Source of the DNA: CAYNUJ01 sp964621225
GTDB lineage: Bacteria; Bacteroidota; Ignavibacteria; Ignavibacteriales; Melioribacteraceae
Assembly: GCA_964621225.1 (NCBI GenBank)
Contig: CAZULK010000056.1
Location: forward strand, 1-15,592
DNA length: 15,592 nt
Direction of reading: 5' to 3'
Shown: positions 1-7,583 of the stretch, piece after piece
How positions within the stretch are numbered: position 1 is the first letter of the stretch
Layout: each line of letters begins with the position of its first letter
Made by a program: the position numbers and the translations under genes
Notes under the pieces: model-generated
The model's input: only the letters and a program-made list of their open reading frames with translations
The model's database searches: none
Told to the model about the DNA's origin: nothing

Positions 1-1104
1 AGATTCGGTAAGAAAACAAGAAGATTTGCATCTATAATATTTTTATTTACCCGTACCGCTGCGGATGGTGTACGCCTATTTGCCACGGCAATTCCGTTAA
101 AGTTAATGTTGGATATTAGTTATCCGGCAGCAATACTTATCATCGCGGTAATTACATTGATGTATACAACCACAGGCGGATTAAAAGGTGTGATATGGGT
201 TGATGTTTTTATGATGTTTATCTATTTGGGCGGAGCTATTTTAGCCGGTGTATTCTTGATTAACAGTTTCATTCCCGGCGGACTGACGGAAATAATTAAT
301 ACAGCGGGGGATAAATTCAGTATTGTAAATTTAGGATTCGAAAAGGGGATAGCAGGATTTTTCTCTCAACCGTATACTTTAATCGGTGGATTACTGGGTG
401 GAGCATTTTTATCCATGGCTTCGCATGGAACGGATCAATTGATTGTTCAAAGACTACTGAGCTTAAAATCTTTGAAGGATGGACGGAAAGCATTGATTGG
501 CAGTGGAATTGTGGTGAATATTCAATTCTTTATTTTTCTTTCGGTTGGAGTTCTCTTATATGTTTATTATGGCCCTATAGCTATTAAATCCGATGAGATT
601 TTTCCCAAATTTATTATTGAACAAATTCCTTCTCCTTTCTCGGGAATTATTATTGCAGGATTGTTTGCTGCGGCAATGTCCACCCTGGCTGGATCAATAA
701 GCTCTTTGGCTTCAAGCAGTTTAATGGATTTATACATCCCGTTGAAAAAAGGAAAAATCAAAAACGAATTAAAGCTTTCCAGAATCTTCACTATATTTTG
801 GGCTGGAATGTTAGTTCTTTCTGCAATTTTGTTCATGAACTCTCCCAAAGCAGTTGTAGAATTGGCATTATCAATTGCCTCTTTTACATACGGGGGGTTA
901 TTAGGTACTTTTTTATTAGGTATCTTTGTAAAGAATGCAACTCAAGAGGATGCATTAGCCGGATTTTCGGCTGGAATATTTGTTATGATAGCTGTTGTAA
1001 GTTCTAATTTGTTCGGATGGACTTGGTTCACACTTATCGGCGTTATTGTTACAATAATTGTGGGTTGGATTAACTCTAAATTGAATTTTGATATTGCTGA
1101 ATAA
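1..1104 (+). CDS. Sodium:solute symporter (SSS family), 5'-truncated by the window edge
   Basis: Inner-membrane Na+-coupled transporter of the SSS/SLC5 type (LeuT fold); the substrate cannot be read from the sequence. The frame is open from base 1, so the ATG at 106 is an internal methionine and not the start. The 367 visible residues are almost entirely hydrophobic helices. Family landmarks are GGLKGVIWVDV (about bases 175-207), TDQLIVQR followed by a Lys/Arg-rich loop (about 430-490), and the Ser/Thr-rich helix MSTLAGSISSLASSS from base 676. In vSGLT the matching helix supplies the conserved serines of the Na+ site. SSS proteins usually have about 450-550 residues, so roughly 100-150 are missing to the left. 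It ends 14 bases before the HAD phosphatase. The family call is secure; sugar, sialic acid, proline and other solutes all remain possible substrates. Confidence 0.9.
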   Translation, partial: RFGKKTRRFASIIFLFTRTAADGVRLFATAIPLKLMLDISYPAAILIIAVITLMYTTTGGLKGVIWVDVFMMFIYLGGAILAGVFLINSFIPGGLTEIINTAGDKFSIVNLGFEKGIAGFFSQPYTLIGGLLGGAFLSMASHGTDQLIVQRLLSLKSLKDGRKALIGSGIVVNIQFFIFLSVGVLLYVYYGPIAIKSDEIFPKFIIEQIPSPFSGIIIAGLFAAAMSTLAGSISSLASSSLMDLYIPLKKGKIKNELKLSRIFTIFWAGMLVLSAILFMNSPKAVVELALSIASFTYGGLLGTFLLGIFVKNATQEDALAGFSAGIFVMIAVVSSNLFGWTWFTLIGVIVTIIVGWINSKLNFDIAE

Positions 1105-1118
1105 ATTTAAATAGGAAA

Positions 1119-1967
1119 ATGAATTATACTGAAAGATTAAAAAAGATCAAGTTAATTGTTCTTGATTTGGATGGCACATTACTTAATGATGAACAACAAG
1201 TTGGGCAAGAATCTAAGGAATTGATAAAAAGACTTATAGAGATGGGGGTTCACGTAACCTTTGCTTCCGGAAGATTGCATAGTGCCATCAAAAACTTAGC
1301 TACTGAATTGGAAATTCAAACACCATTAATCTCTCTTGACGGTGCCTTAATTAAACAGCACCCCGGAGATACGGAAATATATCATGCTTCAATAAAAAGA
1401 AAGAATGTTGTAAAAGCGATTCAGTTGGCGGATAAAAATTTATTGAAAATTGCCCTCTGCCACGCAGATGCAATTTATTACACTGAAGATAACGAATTGA
1501 TTCCTCAACTTGTTGATAAATTCGGTGCAAAGTTCGAACAAATTTATTCTTATGACGATTATCTCGATGATACTTTGGAAATAGTGATGGTAGGGGATTA
1601 CAGAGAAACAATAAAGAATGTTGCTTCCTCGTTAATGTTTCCATTTACTTTTGGTTTAGATACCAATTATTATAAATCCCACAGAAACAAAGGAATTTAT
1701 TATATTGAATGCAGAAAAAATGGTTCTAGCAAAGGTTCCGGATTGAAAAGATTACAAAAGCATTTGAAAATAAACATGAACGAAACAGTTGTGGTAGGAG
1801 ATTGGTATAACGACCGTTCTTTGTTCGAGACGAAAGCATTAAAAGTGACGGTAAATAATGCGGTTCCGGAAATTCAGAGATTAGCCGATATCAAACTAAA
1901 AAGAAGCAATAACGAAGATGGAACAGCGGAATTGTTCGAAATGATTTTGAAGGCAAAAGGGAAATGA
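1119..1967 (+). CDS. Cof-type HAD-superfamily hydrolase (probable sugar-phosphate or flavin-phosphate phosphatase)
   Basis: Cytosolic Mg2+-dependent phosphatase of the HAD IIB (Cof/YidA) class, 282 residues, which is normal length. All four HAD motifs are present: I, DLDGT at 16-20 with nucleophile D16 and acid D18; II, ASGR at 49-52; III, K205 in KGSGLKRL; IV, GDWYND at 227-232. The C2-type cap lies between motifs II and III, at about 85-195. Cof proteins typically act on phosphosugars, pyridoxal phosphate or FMN; the substrate here is unknown. The ATG at 1119 is preceded by AGGA only two bases away, a short spacing. The gene ends in an ATGA overlap with the PgpH-like gene, which implies translational coupling. 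Family confidence is high, substrate confidence low. Confidence 0.92.
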   Translation: MNYTERLKKIKLIVLDLDGTLLNDEQQVGQESKELIKRLIEMGVHVTFASGRLHSAIKNLATELEIQTPLISLDGALIKQHPGDTEIYHASIKRKNVVKAIQLADKNLLKIALCHADAIYYTEDNELIPQLVDKFGAKFEQIYSYDDYLDDTLEIVMVGDYRETIKNVASSLMFPFTFGLDTNYYKSHRNKGIYYIECRKNGSSKGSGLKRLQKHLKINMNETVVVGDWYNDRSLFETKALKVTVNNAVPEIQRLADIKLKRSNNEDGTAELFEMILKAKGK

Positions 1968-4162
1968 AAGAAGAGTTAAAGAATAAAATAAAAACAAGCA
2001 AATATTATAAGATTATTCTTTTAATAGTCTCTATTGCTATAATAGTATTAATGTTTCCCAAAGGGGAATCTTTGGAATCGGAAATTAGCGTTGGGAGTAT
2101 ATGGATTAAAGATGACCTTATCGCATCCAAAACATTCGAAGTTCCCGAAGATCCTGTAGTTTACAAACAAAAACAAGAAGCTGCCGCAGCCAAGGTTAAT
2201 AAAGTATTTATTCTTGACGAATCCATTTATCCGGGAATTAGAGATTCACTCAAAAATTATAAAAAAAGATTACTCAAAGTTCTCGATACCACTTCAGTAG
2301 TAACTAACGGTACGGATCTGCTTAATTTAAGTGAAGAATCGTTTAACAAATTAAAACGGGTGAGAAATTCCGAGAAGTTAATTGTAACGAGCGGTAGGAA
2401 AACAACCAAAGATATTTTCAATGTAATTTCCATTCTATTAAATAGAGTATATAAAAAGGGATTACTTAATCTATCCCTTGATGAGATTGAAAAAGACAGA
2501 ATTGCCTTGAGAAAGGGAAAGTTCGAAGAATTGGTGCGAAAGACCAAATTCTACGATATGGAATCTGCAAAGGAATATATCTCTAATTATTTGAATAATA
2601 ATTTCAGTTTCGATATTGATTTGAACGATGCTGTAAATGATATAATTTCGGATTTTCTGATTCCCAATATTATTTATAGTGAAGAAGAAACCGAGTTGGC
2701 AATTGCCTTGGCTAAAAGCCGTGTGCCAAGGACAAAATATATTGTAAACGAAAATGAAAGAATAGTTGCCAAGCATGATAGGATTACCCAAGAAATTAAA
2801 GATAAAATAGATGCTTACAGGAAAGCGAAGGGTGAAATAACATCAATCTTGGAACAAGCTTCACAATATGCCGGTAAGGTGCTGCATATAATAGTTATTT
2901 TAATTATCTATATCAATTACCTCTTTCTTTTCAGAAAAAGAATTTTCTATGATAATGTAAAGCTTACTTTACTGGCAGTATTAATTTTGTTTGTTAGTTT
3001 TCTAACTTTCTTAATTCACCAAATACAGGTGAATGCGCCCGTTCAATTATTGATACTCATTCCTGTAATTTCAATTTTAACTACAATAGTTTTTGATTCG
3101 AGGGTAGGATTTTATACAACTGTTATCTCATCGTTGATTGCTGGCGGAATTCATGGGAATGATTATGTCTTTTCTGTAATGAATATAGTAGCCGGAGGTC
3201 TGGCCGTATTTTCGGTGCGTGATATAAAAAACAGAAATCAAATATTCAGATCATTCTTATTCATATTGGTCGGATATGTAGCCAGTATCTTTGCATTTGG
3301 TTTGGAGAGTTACAAATCCATTCAGGAAATTTTGATTTCTTCTTCCTTCGCAGCAAGTAATGCCCTTATAAGTCCGGTGTTAGCCTATGGGCTAATTATC
3401 TTTGTTGAAAGGATATTTCGAATCACAACGGACCTCACTTTACTTGAGTTAACCGACTTCAATACCCCTTTGCTGAAAGAGCTTGCCCGTAAAGCTCCAG
3501 GTACTTTTAATCATTCCATTACAATCGGTTCCATGGTGGAAGCTGCTGCAGAGGTGATAGATGCAAATCCAATATTGGCCCGCGTTGGTGCTTATTACCA
3601 TGATATCGGTAAAACCCTAGAGCCGGAAGGGTTTGTTGAGAACCAATTATCTTCGAATATTCATGATGAAATGAATCCAAGGGAAAGCGTTCAAGTAATT
3701 ATAAATCATGTTAAAGGCGGTATTAAACTTGCCGAAGATTATAATCTACCCAAAGCGGTAATTGATTTTATTCCGATGCATCACGGCACGATGGTTATTA
3801 CATATTTTTATGAAAAAGCCAAAGAAATATTAGGTGAGGGAAAAGTATCGATTGATGAATTCCGGTATCCCGGCCCGAAGCCAAACACAAAAGAAACAAC
3901 CTTGGTAATGCTCGCAGATGCTTGTGAGTCTGCAGTAAGGTCGATGGAACAGCCGGAAAAGACAAAGGTAGAAAATATCATCTCGAATATTTTCAAACAA
4001 AGATTGGAAGATGGTCAATTGGATAATTCTCCAATTACATTCAAAGATTTAACAAAAATAAAAGAATCTTATGTAAACACTTTGATCGGTCAGCATCACA
4101 GAAGAATACGTTATCCAAATCAAGAAGAAATGGAAAACGAAAGCGGCGAGGAAAATGTTTGA
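1964..4162 (+). CDS. pgpH: 7TM-HD (PgpH-type) HDIG phosphohydrolase, probable cyclic-di-AMP phosphodiesterase
   Basis: Inner-membrane protein of 732 residues with the PgpH layout. It has an N-terminal anchor helix (about 16-31), a long extracytoplasmic 7TMR-HDED-like region (about 35-300), a block of hydrophobic helices (about 303-485) and a cytoplasmic HD domain (about 495-715). The HD metal and catalytic residues are all visible: H517 in FNHS, H546-D547 in YHDIGK, H582 in NHVKGG, H606-H607 in MHHGT and D652 in ADACES. Characterised PgpH proteins (Listeria) hydrolyse c-di-AMP to pApA, linking nucleotide signalling to osmotic and cell-wall balance. That role is inferred here from domain architecture. 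The gene overlaps its neighbours on both sides (ATGA upstream, 8 bases with xerD downstream). The large outer domain suggests it senses something in the periplasm. Confidence 0.9.
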   Translation: MKEELKNKIKTSKYYKIILLIVSIAIIVLMFPKGESLESEISVGSIWIKDDLIASKTFEVPEDPVVYKQKQEAAAAKVNKVFILDESIYPGIRDSLKNYKKRLLKVLDTTSVVTNGTDLLNLSEESFNKLKRVRNSEKLIVTSGRKTTKDIFNVISILLNRVYKKGLLNLSLDEIEKDRIALRKGKFEELVRKTKFYDMESAKEYISNYLNNNFSFDIDLNDAVNDIISDFLIPNIIYSEEETELAIALAKSRVPRTKYIVNENERIVAKHDRITQEIKDKIDAYRKAKGEITSILEQASQYAGKVLHIIVILIIYINYLFLFRKRIFYDNVKLTLLAVLILFVSFLTFLIHQIQVNAPVQLLILIPVISILTTIVFDSRVGFYTTVISSLIAGGIHGNDYVFSVMNIVAGGLAVFSVRDIKNRNQIFRSFLFILVGYVASIFAFGLESYKSIQEILISSSFAASNALISPVLAYGLIIFVERIFRITTDLTLLELTDFNTPLLKELARKAPGTFNHSITIGSMVEAAAEVIDANPILARVGAYYHDIGKTLEPEGFVENQLSSNIHDEMNPRESVQVIINHVKGGIKLAEDYNLPKAVIDFIPMHHGTMVITYFYEKAKEILGEGKVSIDEFRYPGPKPNTKETTLVMLADACESAVRSMEQPEKTKVENIISNIFKQRLEDGQLDNSPITFKDLTKIKESYVNTLIGQHHRRIRYPNQEEMENESGEENV

Positions 4163-5048
4163 CCAGTTCATATCTGAGTATCTTGCTGTACTCAGTCTCG
4201 AAAAAAACTTATCTCAAAATACTATCAATTCATACCGGAACGATATAAAAAACTTTCTTTCATTCTGTATTGATAACGGTGTGGAGGATTTGGATAATAT
4301 AACTCAAAAAAATATTTCCGATTATTTGGAGGGGCAAAGAAAAGCCGGTTTCGAATCTTCCACAACGGCAAGATATGTCTCTTCTTTGAAGGGATTTTTC
4401 AGTTATTTACATCAATCAGGTTATATCCAAAAGGATCCTACTGAAGATATGCTCTCAGTAAAATTATCACGTAAACTCCCTACGGTATTATCGGTAGAGG
4501 AAATTGATATGATTCTTGATATCCCCGATGTAAAAGATAAAATTGGTCTTAGGGATAGAGCAATACTTGAATTGATGTATTCATGCGGATTGCGTGTGAG
4601 TGAAACAATAAACATAAAGAATAGTCATTTGTTATTTGATGATGAGATAATTAGAGTATTTGGTAAGGGAAGTAAAGAAAGAATTGTGCCGGTTGGTTCA
4701 TCAGCTATTAAATGGGTAAATAATTATTTGTTAAATTCCCGTCCTTTCTTGTTCAAAAGAAATAAGAGTGAAGATTTTGTCTTCTTAAACAAACGTGGTA
4801 CTAAATTGAGCAGAATGGGTATTTGGAAAATAATAAACAAATATGTTTCAGAAGCCGGAATAAAGAAAGAAGTTCACCCTCATACATTCAGACATTCGTT
4901 CGCTACTCACCTGGTTGAAGGTGGTGCGGATTTAAGAGCAGTTCAAGAGATGTTGGGGCATGCAAGTATTTCAACAACTCAGATTTATACACATATCGAC
5001 AGAAATTATATTAAACAAGTTCATAAAGATTTTCACCCGAGAGGCTAA
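4155..5048 (+). CDS. xerD: Tyrosine recombinase, XerD-like
   Basis: Site-specific recombinase of 297 residues, expected to resolve chromosome dimers at dif with a XerC partner. It has an N-terminal SAM-like core-binding domain (about 1-100) and a C-terminal catalytic domain. The complete active set is present: R147 (GLRVSE), K171 (GKGSKER), H243 and R246 (HPHTFRHSFATH), H269 (LGHAS) and the nucleophile Y278 (TTQIYTH). These positions are one less than in E. coli XerD. The C-terminal HKDFHPRG resembles the XerD tail LHQQHHPRA, which favours XerD over XerC. The start at 4155 lies inside the end of pgpH, with GAGGA just upstream. Its setting among envelope genes, with no repeats, integrase cargo or tRNA nearby, fits a housekeeping enzyme and not a mobile-element integrase. 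No dif-like site was recognised in the window. Confidence 0.9.
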   Translation: MFDQFISEYLAVLSLEKNLSQNTINSYRNDIKNFLSFCIDNGVEDLDNITQKNISDYLEGQRKAGFESSTTARYVSSLKGFFSYLHQSGYIQKDPTEDMLSVKLSRKLPTVLSVEEIDMILDIPDVKDKIGLRDRAILELMYSCGLRVSETINIKNSHLLFDDEIIRVFGKGSKERIVPVGSSAIKWVNNYLLNSRPFLFKRNKSEDFVFLNKRGTKLSRMGIWKIINKYVSEAGIKKEVHPHTFRHSFATHLVEGGADLRAVQEMLGHASISTTQIYTHIDRNYIKQVHKDFHPRG

Positions 5049-5680
5049 TGGATATAACTGTAGACCCAAAATTATTTCGAATCATATTTTTTATTCCATT
5101 TTTATTAATTTCATTGGCTGTGCATGAATTTGCTCATGCATATTTTGCTCATAAATTTGGAGACAATACTGCAAAAGATGCTGGAAGATTAACATTGAAT
5201 CCAATCAAGCATTTGGACTTATTCGGATCAATCATTTTACCTGCAATTTCACTTGTGAGTGGATTTGCCGTCATTGGATGGGCAAAACCGGTACCGGTAA
5301 ACCGAAATAATTTCGGTAACCCTCGCAGAGACGATATAATAGTATCTATAGCAGGACCGATATCAAATTTCGTTCTGGCAAATCTGATTTTGATTGTCAT
5401 GGTTGTTTTGCCCGGCGATAGTAAAATAATCGATTATTTGTGGTTGCCGATGTTTTTTAATGTGTTGCTTTTCTATTTTAACCTTCTTCCTATTCCACCG
5501 CTTGACGGGTCTCATATTTTAACCGGTTTTCTTTCAAATCAGGCAAAACAATATTACTACAATTTTGCAAAATATAGCATTATTATACTTCTACTGCTTA
5601 TTTACAGTCCCCTTTGGCGGTATTTTATTGAGCTTGTTCAAGGGACAGTAAATTTGTTGGTGTTATTTTATTCCCCTTAA
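5048..5680 (+). CDS. Site-2 protease family (M50) intramembrane metalloprotease, minimal form
   Basis: Polytopic membrane zinc metalloprotease of 210 residues. The zinc-binding HExxH motif is HEFAH at 26-30 inside the first hydrophobic helix. The third ligand is D153 in LPIPPLDGS, the counterpart of the family NPDG motif. GPISN at 103-107 is also typical of this small M50 group. There is no PDZ domain and no CBS domain, unlike RseP (PDZ) or SpoIVFB-like forms (CBS), so this is the compact version found in many bacteria whose substrates are mostly unknown. The start is decided by the TAATG overlap with xerD. Cleavage of a membrane-anchored regulator is the family role, but nothing in the window names a partner such as an anti-sigma factor. 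Confidence 0.9.
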   Translation: MDITVDPKLFRIIFFIPFLLISLAVHEFAHAYFAHKFGDNTAKDAGRLTLNPIKHLDLFGSIILPAISLVSGFAVIGWAKPVPVNRNNFGNPRRDDIIVSIAGPISNFVLANLILIVMVVLPGDSKIIDYLWLPMFFNVLLFYFNLLPIPPLDGSHILTGFLSNQAKQYYYNFAKYSIIILLLLIYSPLWRYFIELVQGTVNLLVLFYSP

Positions 5681-5723
5681 AAAAGCAAATATTCTTACCT
5701 TTAGGTTTAAAATTTTTATAATT
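5681..5723 (+). other. 43-base intergenic leader, the largest gap in the window
   Basis: AT-rich spacer between the site-2 protease and the ABC exporter. It contains TACCTTTA at 5696-5703, loosely like the Bacteroidota -7 element TAnnTTTG, but I see no TTTG at the expected 19-21 base spacing upstream. There is no clear Shine-Dalgarno before the ATG at 5724 (AAAATTTTTATAATT), which is common in this group. A promoter for the exporter-ligase pair is possible but not shown. No terminator hairpin is visible. Confidence 0.35.
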
Positions 5724-7583
5724 ATGAATAACACTTATTTAAGAATATTAAAATATGTAAAACCTTATACGGTTCACCTTTCTTTATCGGTTGTCTCAAC
5801 GATAATTTATGCATTATTGAACGGTGCCTCCGTGTATCTTACAATTCCGCTTTTGGATACTTTATTTCAAGAATCATTGAACGAGCCGGCCAAAGTAGTT
5901 AAACAAAGCAGTTCTTCAACAATAATGCCCGATTGGTTAAATAATTTTATTGACCAAATATCACAAGCTTTTCATGATTATATTTTCAGCGGGGATACAA
6001 CCGAGATACTTCTAAAAATCTGTGCTTTGATTCTGTTTGCTTTTTTAGGCAAAAATATTTTCGGTTATTTACAAGCTTATTTTCTGGCTTACGTTGAGCA
6101 AGGTGTAATAAAAGATATTCGGAACAGTGCATACAGGCATTTACATAAATTACCAATGAGCTATTTCAAAAATGAAAAGACAGGTAATTTAATTTCCCGC
6201 ATAACTAATGATGTAAATATTATTCAACAAAGCGTTAGTGCAGTATTCCTTAACTTAATCAGAGAGCCTTTGACAATTATAGTATTTTTGGGAATTGCTC
6301 TTTCCATAAGTGTAAATCTAACTGTTTTTTCATTTGTTATACTTCCATTCTCTCTGGCAATAATAGGTTATATCGGTAAAATATTAAGGAAACAAAGTAC
6401 CGTTATTCAACAGAAGATGGCAGATATAACTACTATTCTTCACGAAACCATTACGGGCGTAAAGATCGTAAAAGCATTTGGTATGGAAGAATACGAAAAC
6501 AGTAAGTTTATTAGGGAAACAAACAAATTCTTCCGGCTTGTGCTCAAGATGGTTAGGGTAAGGAATATTGCATCTCCAACAACAGAATTTCTAAGTGTTG
6601 TTGTTGGTGTAGTTTTGGTGTTCTACGGTGGAAGACTCGTTTTAGTGGAACATAGTTTAAAAGCAAGTGAATTCCTCGGATTTCTTTTTGCAATTTTTCA
6701 ACTCATGCCTCCAATAAAGGAATTGAGTAGCGTAAATAACAGAATTCAAGAATCGAGTGCGGCAGGAGATAGAATTTTCGAGATTTTGGATACAGTTCCT
6801 TCTATTCAAGATAAAGATGATGCGAAAGAAATTTCTTCTTTCGAAAAGTCAATTGAATATAGAAATGTATCTTTTCATTACGATGATTCCGAAGAGTTAG
6901 TGTTAAAGAACATTAACTTTATGGTTAATAGAGGAGAAATAATTGCATTCGTCGGTAGCAGTGGAGCGGGTAAGTCGACTTTGGTAGACTTATTACCGAG
7001 GTTTTACGATCCGACCGAAGGACAAATATTGTTGGATGGAATAGATTTAAGAGATATTAAACTATCATCATTAAGAAAGATGATGGGAATAGTAACACAG
7101 GAAACTGTTTTATTTAATGAATCGGTAAAACAAAATATTGCTTACGGTTTGGGTGATTTTCCCATCGAAAAAATAATAGAAGCTGCGAAAGCTGCAAATG
7201 CTCATAGATTTATAATAGAACTACCAAACGGATATGATACTATCATCGGAGAAAAAGGGACAAAACTTTCCGGTGGACAGAGGCAAAGGATATCCATTGC
7301 ACGGGCACTATTGAAAAATCCGCCGATAATGATTTTTGACGAAGCAACTTCTGCATTGGATAATGAATCCGAAGTCTTGGTTCAAGAGGCAATCGAGAGA
7401 TTGATGCACGACAGAACCACATTTGTGATTGCTCATAGGTTGAGTACAATAAGAAATGCAAACAGAATAGTTGTGCTCGAAAACGGGGAAATTGTACAAA
7501 TGGGCAAACACGAAGAATTACTCAAACAGGAAGATGGTGTCTATAAAAAACTCTATGATCTTCAGTTCAGTAAGGATAAATAA
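5724..7583 (+). CDS. MsbA-like ABC exporter (fused permease and ATPase), probable lipid A/lipid-linked glycan flippase
   Basis: Half-transporter of 619 residues that would work as a homodimer in the inner membrane. The type IV ABC exporter transmembrane domain spans about 1-345, with coupling-helix features such as MSYFKNEKTGNLISRITND (145-163). The ATPase domain spans about 375-619. Visible ATPase motifs are Walker A GSSGAGKST (411-419), Q-loop Q459, signature LSGGQ (515-519), Walker B IMIFDE (535-540), D-loop SALD and H-loop H571. It most resembles MsbA by layout and by its neighbour, an O-antigen ligase family gene that starts in a TAATG overlap. The loop between the first two membrane segments (about 45-92, rich in Ser and Asp) is much longer than in E. 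coli MsbA. The substrate is inferred from context; other lipid exporters share this architecture. Confidence 0.88.
   Translation: MNNTYLRILKYVKPYTVHLSLSVVSTIIYALLNGASVYLTIPLLDTLFQESLNEPAKVVKQSSSSTIMPDWLNNFIDQISQAFHDYIFSGDTTEILLKICALILFAFLGKNIFGYLQAYFLAYVEQGVIKDIRNSAYRHLHKLPMSYFKNEKTGNLISRITNDVNIIQQSVSAVFLNLIREPLTIIVFLGIALSISVNLTVFSFVILPFSLAIIGYIGKILRKQSTVIQQKMADITTILHETITGVKIVKAFGMEEYENSKFIRETNKFFRLVLKMVRVRNIASPTTEFLSVVVGVVLVFYGGRLVLVEHSLKASEFLGFLFAIFQLMPPIKELSSVNNRIQESSAAGDRIFEILDTVPSIQDKDDAKEISSFEKSIEYRNVSFHYDDSEELVLKNINFMVNRGEIIAFVGSSGAGKSTLVDLLPRFYDPTEGQILLDGIDLRDIKLSSLRKMMGIVTQETVLFNESVKQNIAYGLGDFPIEKIIEAAKAANAHRFIIELPNGYDTIIGEKGTKLSGGQRQRISIARALLKNPPIMIFDEATSALDNESEVLVQEAIERLMHDRTTFVIAHRLSTIRNANRIVVLENGEIVQMGKHEELLKQEDGVYKKLYDLQFSKDK

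Noticed and set aside
106..108. ATG at 106 as the true start of the symporter
   Set aside because: The frame is open to base 1 and encodes plausible transporter sequence upstream (RTAADGVRLFATAIPLKL), so the gene continues off the window.
2257..2791. Antisense open frames opposite pgpH
   Set aside because: They lie wholly inside a gene with strong domain evidence and their translations show no family motif.
4155..5048. Tyrosine recombinase as an integrase of a genomic island or integron
   Set aside because: There are no attachment repeats, tRNA, cargo or transfer genes nearby. The length, active-site spacing and C-terminal tail match housekeeping XerD.
5696..5703. Bacteroidota-type promoter with TACCTTTA as the -7 element
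   Set aside because: There is no TTTG at the required spacing upstream, and such 8-mers arise easily in AT-rich DNA. It is noted only in the intergenic entry.
5697..5706. Inverted repeat ACCT-TT-AGGT as an operator or terminator
   Set aside because: The arms are only four bases, do not extend, and no T-run follows.
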